From JAJRVH01 sp964505995 (GTDB taxonomy: Bacteria > Pseudomonadota > Zetaproteobacteria > Mariprofundales > Mariprofundaceae): a stretch of 10,522 nt of DNA. A program made the translations under genes and the position numbers. Where the stretch lies: positions 1 through 10,522 of the forward strand of contig CAZDLB010000064.1 in assembly GCA_964505995.1 (NCBI GenBank), written 5' to 3'. Below the pieces are notes generated by a model that saw only the letters and a list, made by a program, of their open reading frames with translations, had not been told where the DNA came from and did no database searches. This document shows, one piece after another, positions 1 through 5,149 of this stretch. Each line of letters opens with the position of its first letter. Within the stretch, counting starts at the first letter, position 1.

Positions 1-875
1 CGGGTGTTCATCTCGATGAAATAGAAGGACTTGTCCGGATTCATCAGGAACTCGATGGTACCGGCGCCGACATAATCCACGGCCTTGGCCGCGGCCACGC
101 CGGCGGCGCACAGTTTCTGCCGCGTTTCCTCGTCGACAAACGGGCTTGGAGCCTCTTCCAGCACCTTCTGATTGTTGCGCTGCATCGAGCATTCGCGCTC
201 GAACAGGTGCACGATGTTGCCATGCGTATCGCCGAGCACCTGCACCTCGATATGCCTCGGCTGCTCGAGGAACTTCTCGATGAACACGGTGTCATCGCCG
301 AAGGCGGCGCCGGCCTCGCTGCGGCACATGCTGTAGGCATTGGCCAGGGCGGCCTCGGAATGCACGATCTTCATGCCGCGGCCGCCACCACCGGCCGAGG
401 CCTTGATGATGACCGGAAACCCCGCCTCACGGGCAATCGCCTTGGCCTCGTCGATATCGCGGACGGCCCCATCGGAGCCCGGCACGAGCGGCACGCCGGC
501 CTCGCGCATCTTATGCTTGGCCGAAACCTTGTCGCCCATGATGCGCATGGATTCGGGACGCGGACCGATCCAGGTCAGGCCGGATTCGATGACGATATCG
601 GCGAACTCGGGATTCTCGGCCAGGAAGCCGTAGCCCGGATGGATGGCCTCGGCATCGGTGAGTTCGGCGGCGGCCATGATGGCTGCGATATTCAGATAGG
701 AGAGGTTGCCCGGGGCAGGCCCGATGCAGATGGATTCATCGGCCAGCCGCGCATGCATCGAGTCGCGGTCGGCCTCCGAATACACGGCCACCGAACGGAT
801 GCCGAGTTCCTTGCAGGCGCGAATGATGCGGACGGCAATCTCGCCGCGATTGGCAATCAGGATCTTGTGAAACAT
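1..875 (-). CDS. accC: Biotin carboxylase subunit of acetyl-CoA carboxylase (C-terminus beyond window)
   Basis: AccC uses ATP and bicarbonate to carboxylate the biotin carried on AccB, the first half-reaction of malonyl-CoA formation in the cytoplasm. The N-terminal biotin-carboxylase domain opens with HKILIANRGEIAVRI and includes the GYGFLAENPEFA segment near residue 85. The ATP-grasp domain shows MGDKVSAK, the lysine and glycine-rich loop IIKASAGGGGRGMK (lysine near 159), the ERECSMQRNNQK stretch and the active-site FIEMNTR. The numbering ends at Arg292 exactly as in E. coli AccC, so about 157 C-terminal residues of a protein of about 449 lie off the left edge. The ATG is preceded by GGAG nine bases upstream, in the 10-nt gap after accB, so it is the last visible gene of the TPR-aroQ-accB-accC operon. 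All catalytic residues that fall in the window are present. Pyruvate or propionyl-CoA carboxylase subunits share this fold, but the separate adjacent BCCP argues for AccC. Confidence 0.97.
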   Translation of the reverse strand, partial: MFHKILIANRGEIAVRIIRACKELGIRSVAVYSEADRDSMHARLADESICIGPAPGNLSYLNIAAIMAAAELTDAEAIHPGYGFLAENPEFADIVIESGLTWIGPRPESMRIMGDKVSAKHKMREAGVPLVPGSDGAVRDIDEAKAIAREAGFPVIIKASAGGGGRGMKIVHSEAALANAYSMCRSEAGAAFGDDTVFIEKFLEQPRHIEVQVLGDTHGNIVHLFERECSMQRNNQKVLEEAPSPFVDEETRQKLCAAGVAAAKAVDYVGAGTIEFLMNPDKSFYFIEMNT

Positions 876-885
876 GCCGTCTCCG

Positions 886-1347
886 TCAGGTCAGCGGGGT
901 GATGATGAAGATGGGCTGGCCGTATTCGACCGGCGTCCCGTTTTCGACGAGGATGGCATCGATGACGCCGTCGTATTCGGCCTCGATCTCGTTCATCATC
1001 TTCATCGCCTCGATGATGCACAGCACATCGCCTTTCTTGACCTTCTGCCCCTCGGTGACGAAGGGGTCGGCATCCGGGCTCGGAGCCCGGTAGAACGTGC
1101 CAACCATCGGCGATTTCACCGCATGCTCCTCCGTGGGCTCGGCCTTGGGCTCAGCTGCGGCAGGGGCCTCGCTGGCCGGGGCAGGGGCGGGGGCGACTGG
1201 CGCCGTGAAGGTCTGGGGCGCCGGGGCCGGGGTGGCCGGCGCCTGACGCGAGATGCGAACGGTCTGATCGCCCTCGGTGACCTCGATTTCGGTCAGGTCC
1301 GAGTTCTGAACCAGTTTGATGAGTTTGCGAATCTGAGCTATGTCCAC
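886..1347 (-). CDS. accB: Biotin carboxyl carrier protein of acetyl-CoA carboxylase
   Basis: AccB (BCCP, 153 residues, E. coli 156) carries biotin between biotin carboxylase and carboxyltransferase. The first 35 residues (MDIAQIRKLIKLVQNSDLTE onward to VRISR) match the family N-terminus that contacts AccC. Residues about 36-74 form a Pro/Ala-rich flexible linker. Residues about 77-153 are the biotinyl domain with the thumb-like MVGTFYRAPSPDADPFV and the biotinylation site EAMKMMNEIEA, where Lys116 is the expected modified residue. The start codon is GTG; it is chosen because it has AGGAG six bases upstream and lines up with the E. coli start. The gene sits 15 nt after aroQ and 10 nt before accC, so all three are likely co-transcribed, the usual aroQ-accB-accC arrangement. 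BCCP in many bacteria regulates its own operon, but nothing in this sequence shows that directly. Confidence 0.97.
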   Translation of the reverse strand: MDIAQIRKLIKLVQNSDLTEIEVTEGDQTVRISRQAPATPAPAPQTFTAPVAPAPAPASEAPAAAEPKAEPTEEHAVKSPMVGTFYRAPSPDADPFVTEGQKVKKGDVLCIIEAMKMMNEIEAEYDGVIDAILVENGTPVEYGQPIFIITPLT

Positions 1348-1353
1348 GCTGTT

Positions 1354-1358
1354 CTCCT
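1354..1358 (-). promoter_or_regulatory. Ribosome binding site deciding the GTG start of accB
   Basis: AGGAG on the minus strand, six bases before the GTG at 1347. It supports GTG as the true start of accB, since no ATG lies at the family-conserved N-terminus. Confidence 0.8.
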
Positions 1359-1362
1359 GAGA

Positions 1363-1830
1363 TTAAGATGGGTGACGCAACAGGTCGTTGAGGCCGGTCA
1401 GGGCCATCGTGTATGAGCTGGCGCCAAAGCCGGCCACGACGCCGGCCGCGGCATCGGCCAGCATCGAGCGATGGCGGAATTCTTCCCGCCGATGGATATT
1501 CGAAAGGTGCACCTCGACAAACGGGATGCGCGCGGCCAGCAGTGCATCGCGAATGGCGATGCTGGTATGCGTATAGGCCGCAGGGTTGATGATGATGCCG
1601 TCGATATTCCCGAGATCACCCGATCCGCCGGCGGCCTGCTGGATGCGATCCACGAGTTCACCTTCATGATTGCTCTGGAAGCTGATGATTTCGATGCCCA
1701 GGCGGTCGCCGCTTTCGATCAGCATGCGATCGATGTCGGCCAGGGTTTTTGTGCCATAATGGCCGGGCTCGCGCATTCCCAGCAGGTTGAGATTCGGGCC
1801 ATGAAGGACCAGCACGCGCAGTTTCTTCAT
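1363..1830 (-). CDS. aroQ: Type II 3-dehydroquinate dehydratase
   Basis: Dehydrates 3-dehydroquinate to 3-dehydroshikimate, the third step of the shikimate pathway, in the cytoplasm; the family is dodecameric. The 155-residue product has the family's usual length and motifs: LHGPNLNLLG at residues 9-18, catalytic Tyr25 in the flexible lid (REPGHYG), SFQSNHEGEL near 50-59, IINPAAYTHTSIAIRDAL at about 80-97, and FVEVHLSNIHRREEFRHRS with the catalytic His108. The reading frame is open seven codons further upstream (to 1851), but the ATG at 1830 has a strong GGAGG seven bases before it and overlaps the stop of the upstream TPR gene as ATGA, which suggests translational coupling. accB follows after 15 nt. 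No key residue is missing. Confidence 0.96.
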   Translation of the reverse strand: MKKLRVLVLHGPNLNLLGMREPGHYGTKTLADIDRMLIESGDRLGIEIISFQSNHEGELVDRIQQAAGGSGDLGNIDGIIINPAAYTHTSIAIRDALLAARIPFVEVHLSNIHRREEFRHRSMLADAAAGVVAGFGASSYTMALTGLNDLLRHPS

Positions 1831-2327
1831 TCCGCTTCCTCCGGCGACCATTCGCGGCGAAGACGCTTCAGGCCTTCATTGTCCGGGTCGCGCAACAGCA
1901 GTACGGCGAGCATGGCGCGGGCCGCTTCGTTGTCACCCTGTTGCCACAACAGCCGGGCCAGCGTCAGCGACGCCGGCATTTCCGCTCTGGTCTGGGCGGC
2001 CCGCTGCAATTCCAGCGCGCGCTCGGCGCTGGCAATCGCATCCCGGATCTTGCCCAGCCGTTTCTGAGTGTGCGCCAGCAGCTTCCAGGCGCGCGTCTCG
2101 TTCGGCGCGAACTCGATCAGCTCCAGCAGCAGCTTCTCGGCCCCGGCAAAGTCTTCCGCAGCATAGGCTGCCTTCGCCTCGCGCATGCAGGCTGCGACCC
2201 CGCGCCAGTTCGCAGGTTTCGGTGCCGGCCGCGCCGCGTTGCCCGCCTGGCGCATCCCGCTATTGGGTGCGGATGAGCTTGCTGCTAGCATATCGCTGAC
2301 GCTACGCGCAGGGCTTTCCGTGGTCAA
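1827..2327 (-). CDS. Small TPR-repeat protein of unknown function heading the aroQ-accBC operon
   Basis: Not a recognised named family; 166 residues if the TTG at 2327 is used. Residues 1-40 look disordered (Ser, Ala, Pro rich). From about residue 41 there are three helix-turn-helix units with tetratricopeptide character: one around AKAAYAAEDFAGAEKLLLEL followed by APNE, one around AWKLLAHTQKRLGKIRDAI, and one around LTLARLLWQQGDNEAARAML followed by DPDN. No signal peptide or membrane segment is visible, so it is probably a cytoplasmic scaffold or partner-binding protein. The start is uncertain: the in-frame TTG is the first usable codon after a stop at 2343-2345, and the next in-frame ATG is at 2291 (residue 13); neither has a clear ribosome binding site. 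Its stop overlaps the aroQ start by 4 nt, so it belongs to the operon. The TPR fold is supported by the sequence; the role is unknown. Confidence 0.82.
   Translation of the reverse strand: MTTESPARSVSDMLAASSSAPNSGMRQAGNAARPAPKPANWRGVAACMREAKAAYAAEDFAGAEKLLLELIEFAPNETRAWKLLAHTQKRLGKIRDAIASAERALELQRAAQTRAEMPASLTLARLLWQQGDNEAARAMLAVLLLRDPDNEGLKRLRREWSPEEAE
1838..1842 (-). promoter_or_regulatory. Ribosome binding site deciding the aroQ start
   Basis: GGAGG on the minus strand with a 7-nt spacer to the ATG at 1830. It lies inside the end of the TPR gene and favours the shorter 155-residue AroQ over the upstream in-frame start at 1851. Confidence 0.85.
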
Positions 2328-2419
2328 TGGAGAAAGCGCGCGTCATGGCCTGAAAGCGTGCGAAAACGACCCGTTTCTGCCCGCTTTTGCACCATTTTCG
2401 CCAAAAAACAAGGGGTTTC
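2328..2419. promoter_or_regulatory. Divergent intergenic region between the TPR-aroQ-accBC operon and thiS
   Basis: This 92-bp stretch separates two divergently transcribed units, so it must hold, or lie next to, promoters for both. The half nearest thiS has A- and T-rich tracts. I could not identify a sigma-70 -35/-10 pair with good spacing on either strand. I see no thiamine pyrophosphate riboswitch: the conserved CTGAGA element is absent and the leader is shorter than such an aptamer normally needs. Assignment as a promoter region is by position only. Confidence 0.4.
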
Positions 2420-2629
2420 ATGTCTGCCGGAATTATCATTCAGCTCAACGGTGAAACGCGCAAGGTCGCAGCCGCAACGCTGGCCGAACTGGTCGAGGAG
2501 CTGGGGCTTTCGGATCGCATGATTGCGATCGAACGCAATCTGGAGGTCGTTCCCAAAAGCCAGTACGCCCAGACCCGGCTTTGCGAAGGCGATCGCATCG
2601 AGCTGGTGCATATGATCGGAGGCGGCTGA
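2420..2629 (+). CDS. thiS: Sulfur carrier protein ThiS
   Basis: ThiS is a ubiquitin-like sulfur carrier whose C-terminal Gly-Gly is adenylated and then thiocarboxylated to deliver sulfur to ThiG for the thiazole ring of thiamine. The product is 69 residues, the typical size, with the beta-grasp pattern IIIQLNGETRKV, TLAELVEELGL, IAIERNLEVVPKSQY and EGDRIELVHMIGGG ending in the required Gly-Gly. The start at 2420 is preferred over the in-frame ATG at 2387 because it sits at the family N-terminus and has AAGGGG just upstream, although its spacer of 4 nt is short. thiG follows after 49 nt, the classic partner. The activating enzyme ThiF, the glycine oxidase ThiO or tyrosine lyase ThiH, and thiC are not in this window and must be encoded elsewhere. 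Confidence 0.93.
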   Translation: MSAGIIIQLNGETRKVAAATLAELVEELGLSDRMIAIERNLEVVPKSQYAQTRLCEGDRIELVHMIGGG

Positions 2630-2666
2630 TGCTTCCGGCCAGCATACGGAACCCCCATCATGGATG

Positions 2667-2672
2667 AAGGAG
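2667..2672 (+). promoter_or_regulatory. Ribosome binding site deciding the thiG start
   Basis: AAGGAG with a 6-nt spacer to the ATG at 2679. It overlaps codons of the upstream in-frame ATG at 2664, so the 2679 start is favoured over the version five residues longer. Confidence 0.85.
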
Positions 2673-2678
2673 ACAGCG

Positions 2679-3458
2679 ATGTCAGAGGATCTGCTGAAGA
2701 TCGGCAGCTATGAATTCAGATCCCGCCTGATCGTCGGTTCGGGGAAGTACCGCGATTTTGCAACGACGAAGGCCGCGACCGAGGCGGCCGAGGCGGAGAT
2801 GATCACCGTGGCCGTGCGCCGCGTGAACATCACCGATCCGGGCAAGGAGAACCTGCTCGACTATATCGATCCGAAGAAATATACCATCCTGCCGAACACG
2901 GCTGGCTGCTTCAATGCCGAGGACGCGGTCAGGACACTGCGGCTGGCGCGCGAGGCCGGCGGCTGGGATCTGGTGAAGCTGGAGGTTCTCGGCGATACCG
3001 AAACGCTGTATCCGAACGTCGTCGAGACGATCAAGGCGGCCGAGATTCTGATCAGGGAAGGCTTTCAGGTCATGGTCTATACCAATGACGATCCGATCGT
3101 GGCCACGCGCCTGGAGGAGATCGGCTGCGTGGCGGTGATGCCGCTGGGCAATCCGATCGGTTCCGGCCGTGGGCTGGCCAACCCGTTCAACATCCGCGTG
3201 ATCAAGCAGCGCGCCAAGGTGCCGGTCATCGTGGATGCCGGCATCGGCACGGCATCCGATGCGGCCAAGGCCATGGAGCTGGGCGCCGATGCCTGCCTGA
3301 TCAACACGGCCATTGCCGAGGCGAAGGATGAATGCATGATGGCTCGCGCGATGCGCGATGCGGTGCGGGCCGGCAGGCTGGCCTATCTGGCCGGACGCAT
3401 GCCCAAGCGTGCCTTTGCCAGCGCCTCAAGCCCGACCGAAGGCTATATCTGGGATTAA
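2679..3458 (+). CDS. thiG: Thiazole synthase ThiG
   Basis: ThiG condenses 1-deoxy-D-xylulose 5-phosphate, dehydroglycine and sulfur from ThiS thiocarboxylate into the thiazole phosphate precursor of thiamine. The 259-residue protein is a TIM barrel of normal family length. Visible landmarks are the N-terminal RLIVGSGKYRDF, AVRRVNITDPGKENLLDYID, LPNTAGCFNAEDAV, the Schiff-base lysine Lys100 in WDLVKLEVLGD, the phosphate-binding PLGNPIGSGRG, and VIVDAGIGTASDAAKAMELG with GADACLINTAIA near the C-terminus. The start at 2679 has a good AAGGAG. It lies 49 nt after thiS and is followed by a 104-nt gap with a structured inverted repeat before hemE. All catalytic residues that I can check are intact. 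Confidence 0.97.
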   Translation: MSEDLLKIGSYEFRSRLIVGSGKYRDFATTKAATEAAEAEMITVAVRRVNITDPGKENLLDYIDPKKYTILPNTAGCFNAEDAVRTLRLAREAGGWDLVKLEVLGDTETLYPNVVETIKAAEILIREGFQVMVYTNDDPIVATRLEEIGCVAVMPLGNPIGSGRGLANPFNIRVIKQRAKVPVIVDAGIGTASDAAKAMELGADACLINTAIAEAKDECMMARAMRDAVRAGRLAYLAGRMPKRAFASASSPTEGYIWD

Positions 3459-3463
3459 ATAGA

Positions 3464-3543
3464 ACCGCAGAATACGCAAGCGTATTGCGGACAGGAGATG
3501 CTTTGCCAAGCGGACTCTCTCTGCGTCCTCCGTATTCTGCGGT
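3464..3543. repeat. Structured inverted-repeat element between thiG and hemE
   Basis: A 13-bp arm, ACCGCAGAATACG at 3464-3476, is repeated exactly inverted at 3531-3543 (CGTATTCTGCGGT). A third, imperfect copy (CGTATTGCGG, 3481-3490) lies four bases after the first arm and can pair with it in a short hairpin that leaves two bases bulged. The left arm can therefore pair with the near or the far copy, but not both. The right half also has degenerate tandem units of the CTCTGCG type (CTCTGCGTC, TTCTGCGGT). This resembles short interspersed intergenic repeats built on CTCTGCG seen in various bacterial genomes; that likeness is from memory and not searched. No T-tract follows either stem, so it is not an obvious intrinsic terminator. 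Confidence 0.75.
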
Positions 3544-3550
3544 GAGAGAT

Positions 3551-3556
3551 AAAGGA
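3551..3556 (+). promoter_or_regulatory. Ribosome binding site of hemE
   Basis: AAAGGA with a 6-nt spacer to the ATG at 3563, immediately after the inverted-repeat element. It rules out the long upstream in-frame extension that would begin inside thiG. Confidence 0.8.
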
Positions 3557-3562
3557 AATGAC

Positions 3563-4630
3563 ATGACTGAGCTGAAGAATGATCTGTTTCTGCGTGCCTG
3601 CCTGCGGCAGGACGTCGAGCGCACGCCGGTATGGATGATGCGCCAGGCCGGGCGCTATCTGGCTGAATACCGGGCCACGCGCGAGCGCGCCGGCGGCTTT
3701 CTCGATCTCTGCCGTTCGCCCGAGCTGTGCAGCGAGGTGACGCTGCAGCCGATCGACATCCTTGGAGCGGATGCGGCGATCCTGTTTTCCGACATCCTCG
3801 TCGTGCCCGAAGCCATGGGCATGGACCTGTCCTTCGGGGCGGGCGAAGGACCGAAGTTTTCCGATCCGGTACGCAGCCGCGCCGATGTCGAGCGCCTGCC
3901 CGTTCTCGATGATCCGACCCGGGAACTCGGCTATGTGATGCAGGCCGTGCGCACGATTCGTCGGGATCTTGCCGGCCGCGTGCCGCTGATCGGCTTTTCC
4001 GGAAGCCCGTGGACGCTGGCGACGTACATGGTCGAGGGCGGCGGATCCAAGACCTTCTCGAAGGTCAAGGCGATGATGTTCAACGAGCCGGAAACGATGC
4101 ATCTGCTGCTTGAGAAGCTGGCCGATTCGGTGGCCGCCTATCTGAACGGCCAGATCGCGCATGGCGCCCAGGCGGTGCAGATCTTCGATACCTGGGGCGG
4201 CATCCTGACGACCCGCGATTACCGGGAATTCTCGCTGGCCTACATGCAGCGCATCATCGAGCAGCTGACGCGCGAGAACGAGGGTCGTCGCGTGCCGGTC
4301 ATCGTCTATACGAAGGGCGGCATGGGCTGGCTGGAGGCCATTGCCGATACTGGCTGCGACGTGGTCGGGCTGGACTGGACGATCGATATCGATGTGGCCA
4401 GGGCACGCATCGGCGACCGCGTCGCGCTGCAGGGAAACATGGATCCGGCGATGCTGTATGCAAAGCCCGAACGCATCCGCGAGGAGGTGAAGGATATCCT
4501 GGCGCGTTTCGGGCATGCCAACGGGCATGTCTTCAACCTCGGCCATGGCATCACGCCGGATGTGCCGCGTGAGCACGCGATCGAGTTCTTCCGGGCCGTG
4601 CGCGAGGAGTCGGTTCGCTATCACCAGTAA
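3563..4630 (+). CDS. hemE: Uroporphyrinogen decarboxylase
   Basis: HemE removes four acetate carboxyls from uroporphyrinogen III to give coproporphyrinogen III, a cytoplasmic step of heme synthesis that needs no cofactor. The product is 355 residues (E. coli 354). Signatures in order: PVWMMRQAGRYLAEYR with the substrate-binding Arg27 and Arg31, the catalytic aspartate Asp77 in AAILFSDILVVPEAMGM, the glycine-rich GFSGSPWTLATYMVEGGGS at about 144-162 with Tyr155, FDTWGG near 210, and GHGITPDVP with His328. The frame is open much further upstream into thiG, but the ATG at 3563 has a good ribosome binding site and matches the family N-terminus. A cytochrome c gene follows 108 nt downstream on the same strand, so a heme consumer sits beside a heme-synthesis gene. 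Confidence 0.97.
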   Translation: MTELKNDLFLRACLRQDVERTPVWMMRQAGRYLAEYRATRERAGGFLDLCRSPELCSEVTLQPIDILGADAAILFSDILVVPEAMGMDLSFGAGEGPKFSDPVRSRADVERLPVLDDPTRELGYVMQAVRTIRRDLAGRVPLIGFSGSPWTLATYMVEGGGSKTFSKVKAMMFNEPETMHLLLEKLADSVAAYLNGQIAHGAQAVQIFDTWGGILTTRDYREFSLAYMQRIIEQLTRENEGRRVPVIVYTKGGMGWLEAIADTGCDVVGLDWTIDIDVARARIGDRVALQGNMDPAMLYAKPERIREEVKDILARFGHANGHVFNLGHGITPDVPREHAIEFFRAVREESVRYHQ

Positions 4631-4654
4631 GCCCGGGTGGCGCGATGGGGCCCA

Positions 4655-4671
4655 TGCCGAAGGATTCGGCA
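4655..4671. other. Perfect 7-bp hairpin after hemE
   Basis: TGCCGAA at 4655-4661 and TTCGGCA at 4665-4671 form a perfect 7-bp stem with a 3-base loop, 25 nt after the hemE stop. The next bases are AG-rich with no T-run, so it is not a typical rho-independent terminator; it may be a weak terminator, an mRNA 3' end stabiliser or chance. The rest of the 108-nt gap (4631-4738) has a weak promoter-like pair (TAGACA at 4680-4685 and TACGCT at 4703-4708, 17 bp apart) that I do not regard as established. Confidence 0.4.
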
Positions 4672-4738
4672 GAAGACGCTAGACATCGGTCGGAATCGTA
4701 TTTACGCTGCGTTTTGCACATCGAATCATGGGGGGCAC

Positions 4739-5143
4739 ATGACCTTCAGGCCTGGGATGCTATTGCTGGGATTGGCGCTCTGCCTTGGCGGCGGAGCGAT
4801 TGCGGCCGAGGAGCCACAGCAGGCCGAGCCCAGTGCGCCGGTGGCCGATGTCGAGCATGGCCGAAGCATCTTTTCGACGATCTGCAGCCACTGCCACAAG
4901 ACAAGCCATGAATACAGCGCCGTTGGCGCGCCGGGACTGCTGGATGTGCTGGATCGCCATGACGAGGCCTGGATCGATCAGTGGATACAGGGTCCGGAAG
5001 CGTTCGCCAGGCGCGATGAGGATGCCAAGGCTCTGGTGGAATCCAATCCCTATGGCCTGATCATGCCGACGCTGCCGGAGATGCAGAATGAACAGAACCG
5101 GCGGGACATCATCGCCTTTCTGAAAACGCTGAAGAGCAAATAA
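4739..5143 (+). CDS. Secreted monoheme class I cytochrome c
   Basis: A 134-residue precursor. Residues 1-23 form a Sec signal peptide (short basic start, hydrophobic LLLGLALCLGGGAIA, likely cleavage at or near Ala22-Ala23), which places the mature protein of about 110 residues in the periplasm. One heme-binding motif, CSHCH (Cys49, Cys52, His53), is visible. Met109 in GLIMPTLPEM is the likely sixth ligand, followed by the C-terminal helix RRDIIAFLKTLKSK usual for class I cytochromes. Cys15 is preceded by Leu rather than Gly, Ala or Ser, so it is not a convincing lipobox. The ATG at 4739 is chosen because it begins the signal peptide; the frame extends upstream to a GTG at 4637 without a plausible N-terminus. 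It probably acts as a soluble electron carrier, with partner unknown. It follows hemE on the same strand. Confidence 0.9.
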   Translation: MTFRPGMLLLGLALCLGGGAIAAEEPQQAEPSAPVADVEHGRSIFSTICSHCHKTSHEYSAVGAPGLLDVLDRHDEAWIDQWIQGPEAFARRDEDAKALVESNPYGLIMPTLPEMQNEQNRRDIIAFLKTLKSK

Positions 5144-5149
5144 CCGCTT

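Noticed and set aside
1101..1260. GC-rich repetitive stretch inside accB as a possible DNA repeat
   Set aside because: It encodes the Pro/Ala-rich linker typical of BCCP, which fully explains the low-complexity DNA.
2629..2667. 12-codon open frame starting at the thiS stop (TGATG) in the thiS-thiG gap
   Set aside because: Too short to support, with no recognisable peptide and no dedicated ribosome binding site; the TGATG overlap is likely chance.
3455..4624. 389-codon minus-strand open frame opposite hemE
   Set aside because: hemE is certain on the plus strand; the antisense translation shows no domain and runs into the intergenic repeat.
4655..4671. Hairpin after hemE as an intrinsic terminator
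   Set aside because: The stem is perfect but no T-tract follows on either strand, so it was listed only as a hairpin of unknown role.
4637..4738. 34-residue N-terminal extension of the cytochrome c from a GTG at 4637
   Set aside because: It would bury the signal peptide behind a non-hydrophobic leader; the ATG at 4739 gives a normal signal peptide.
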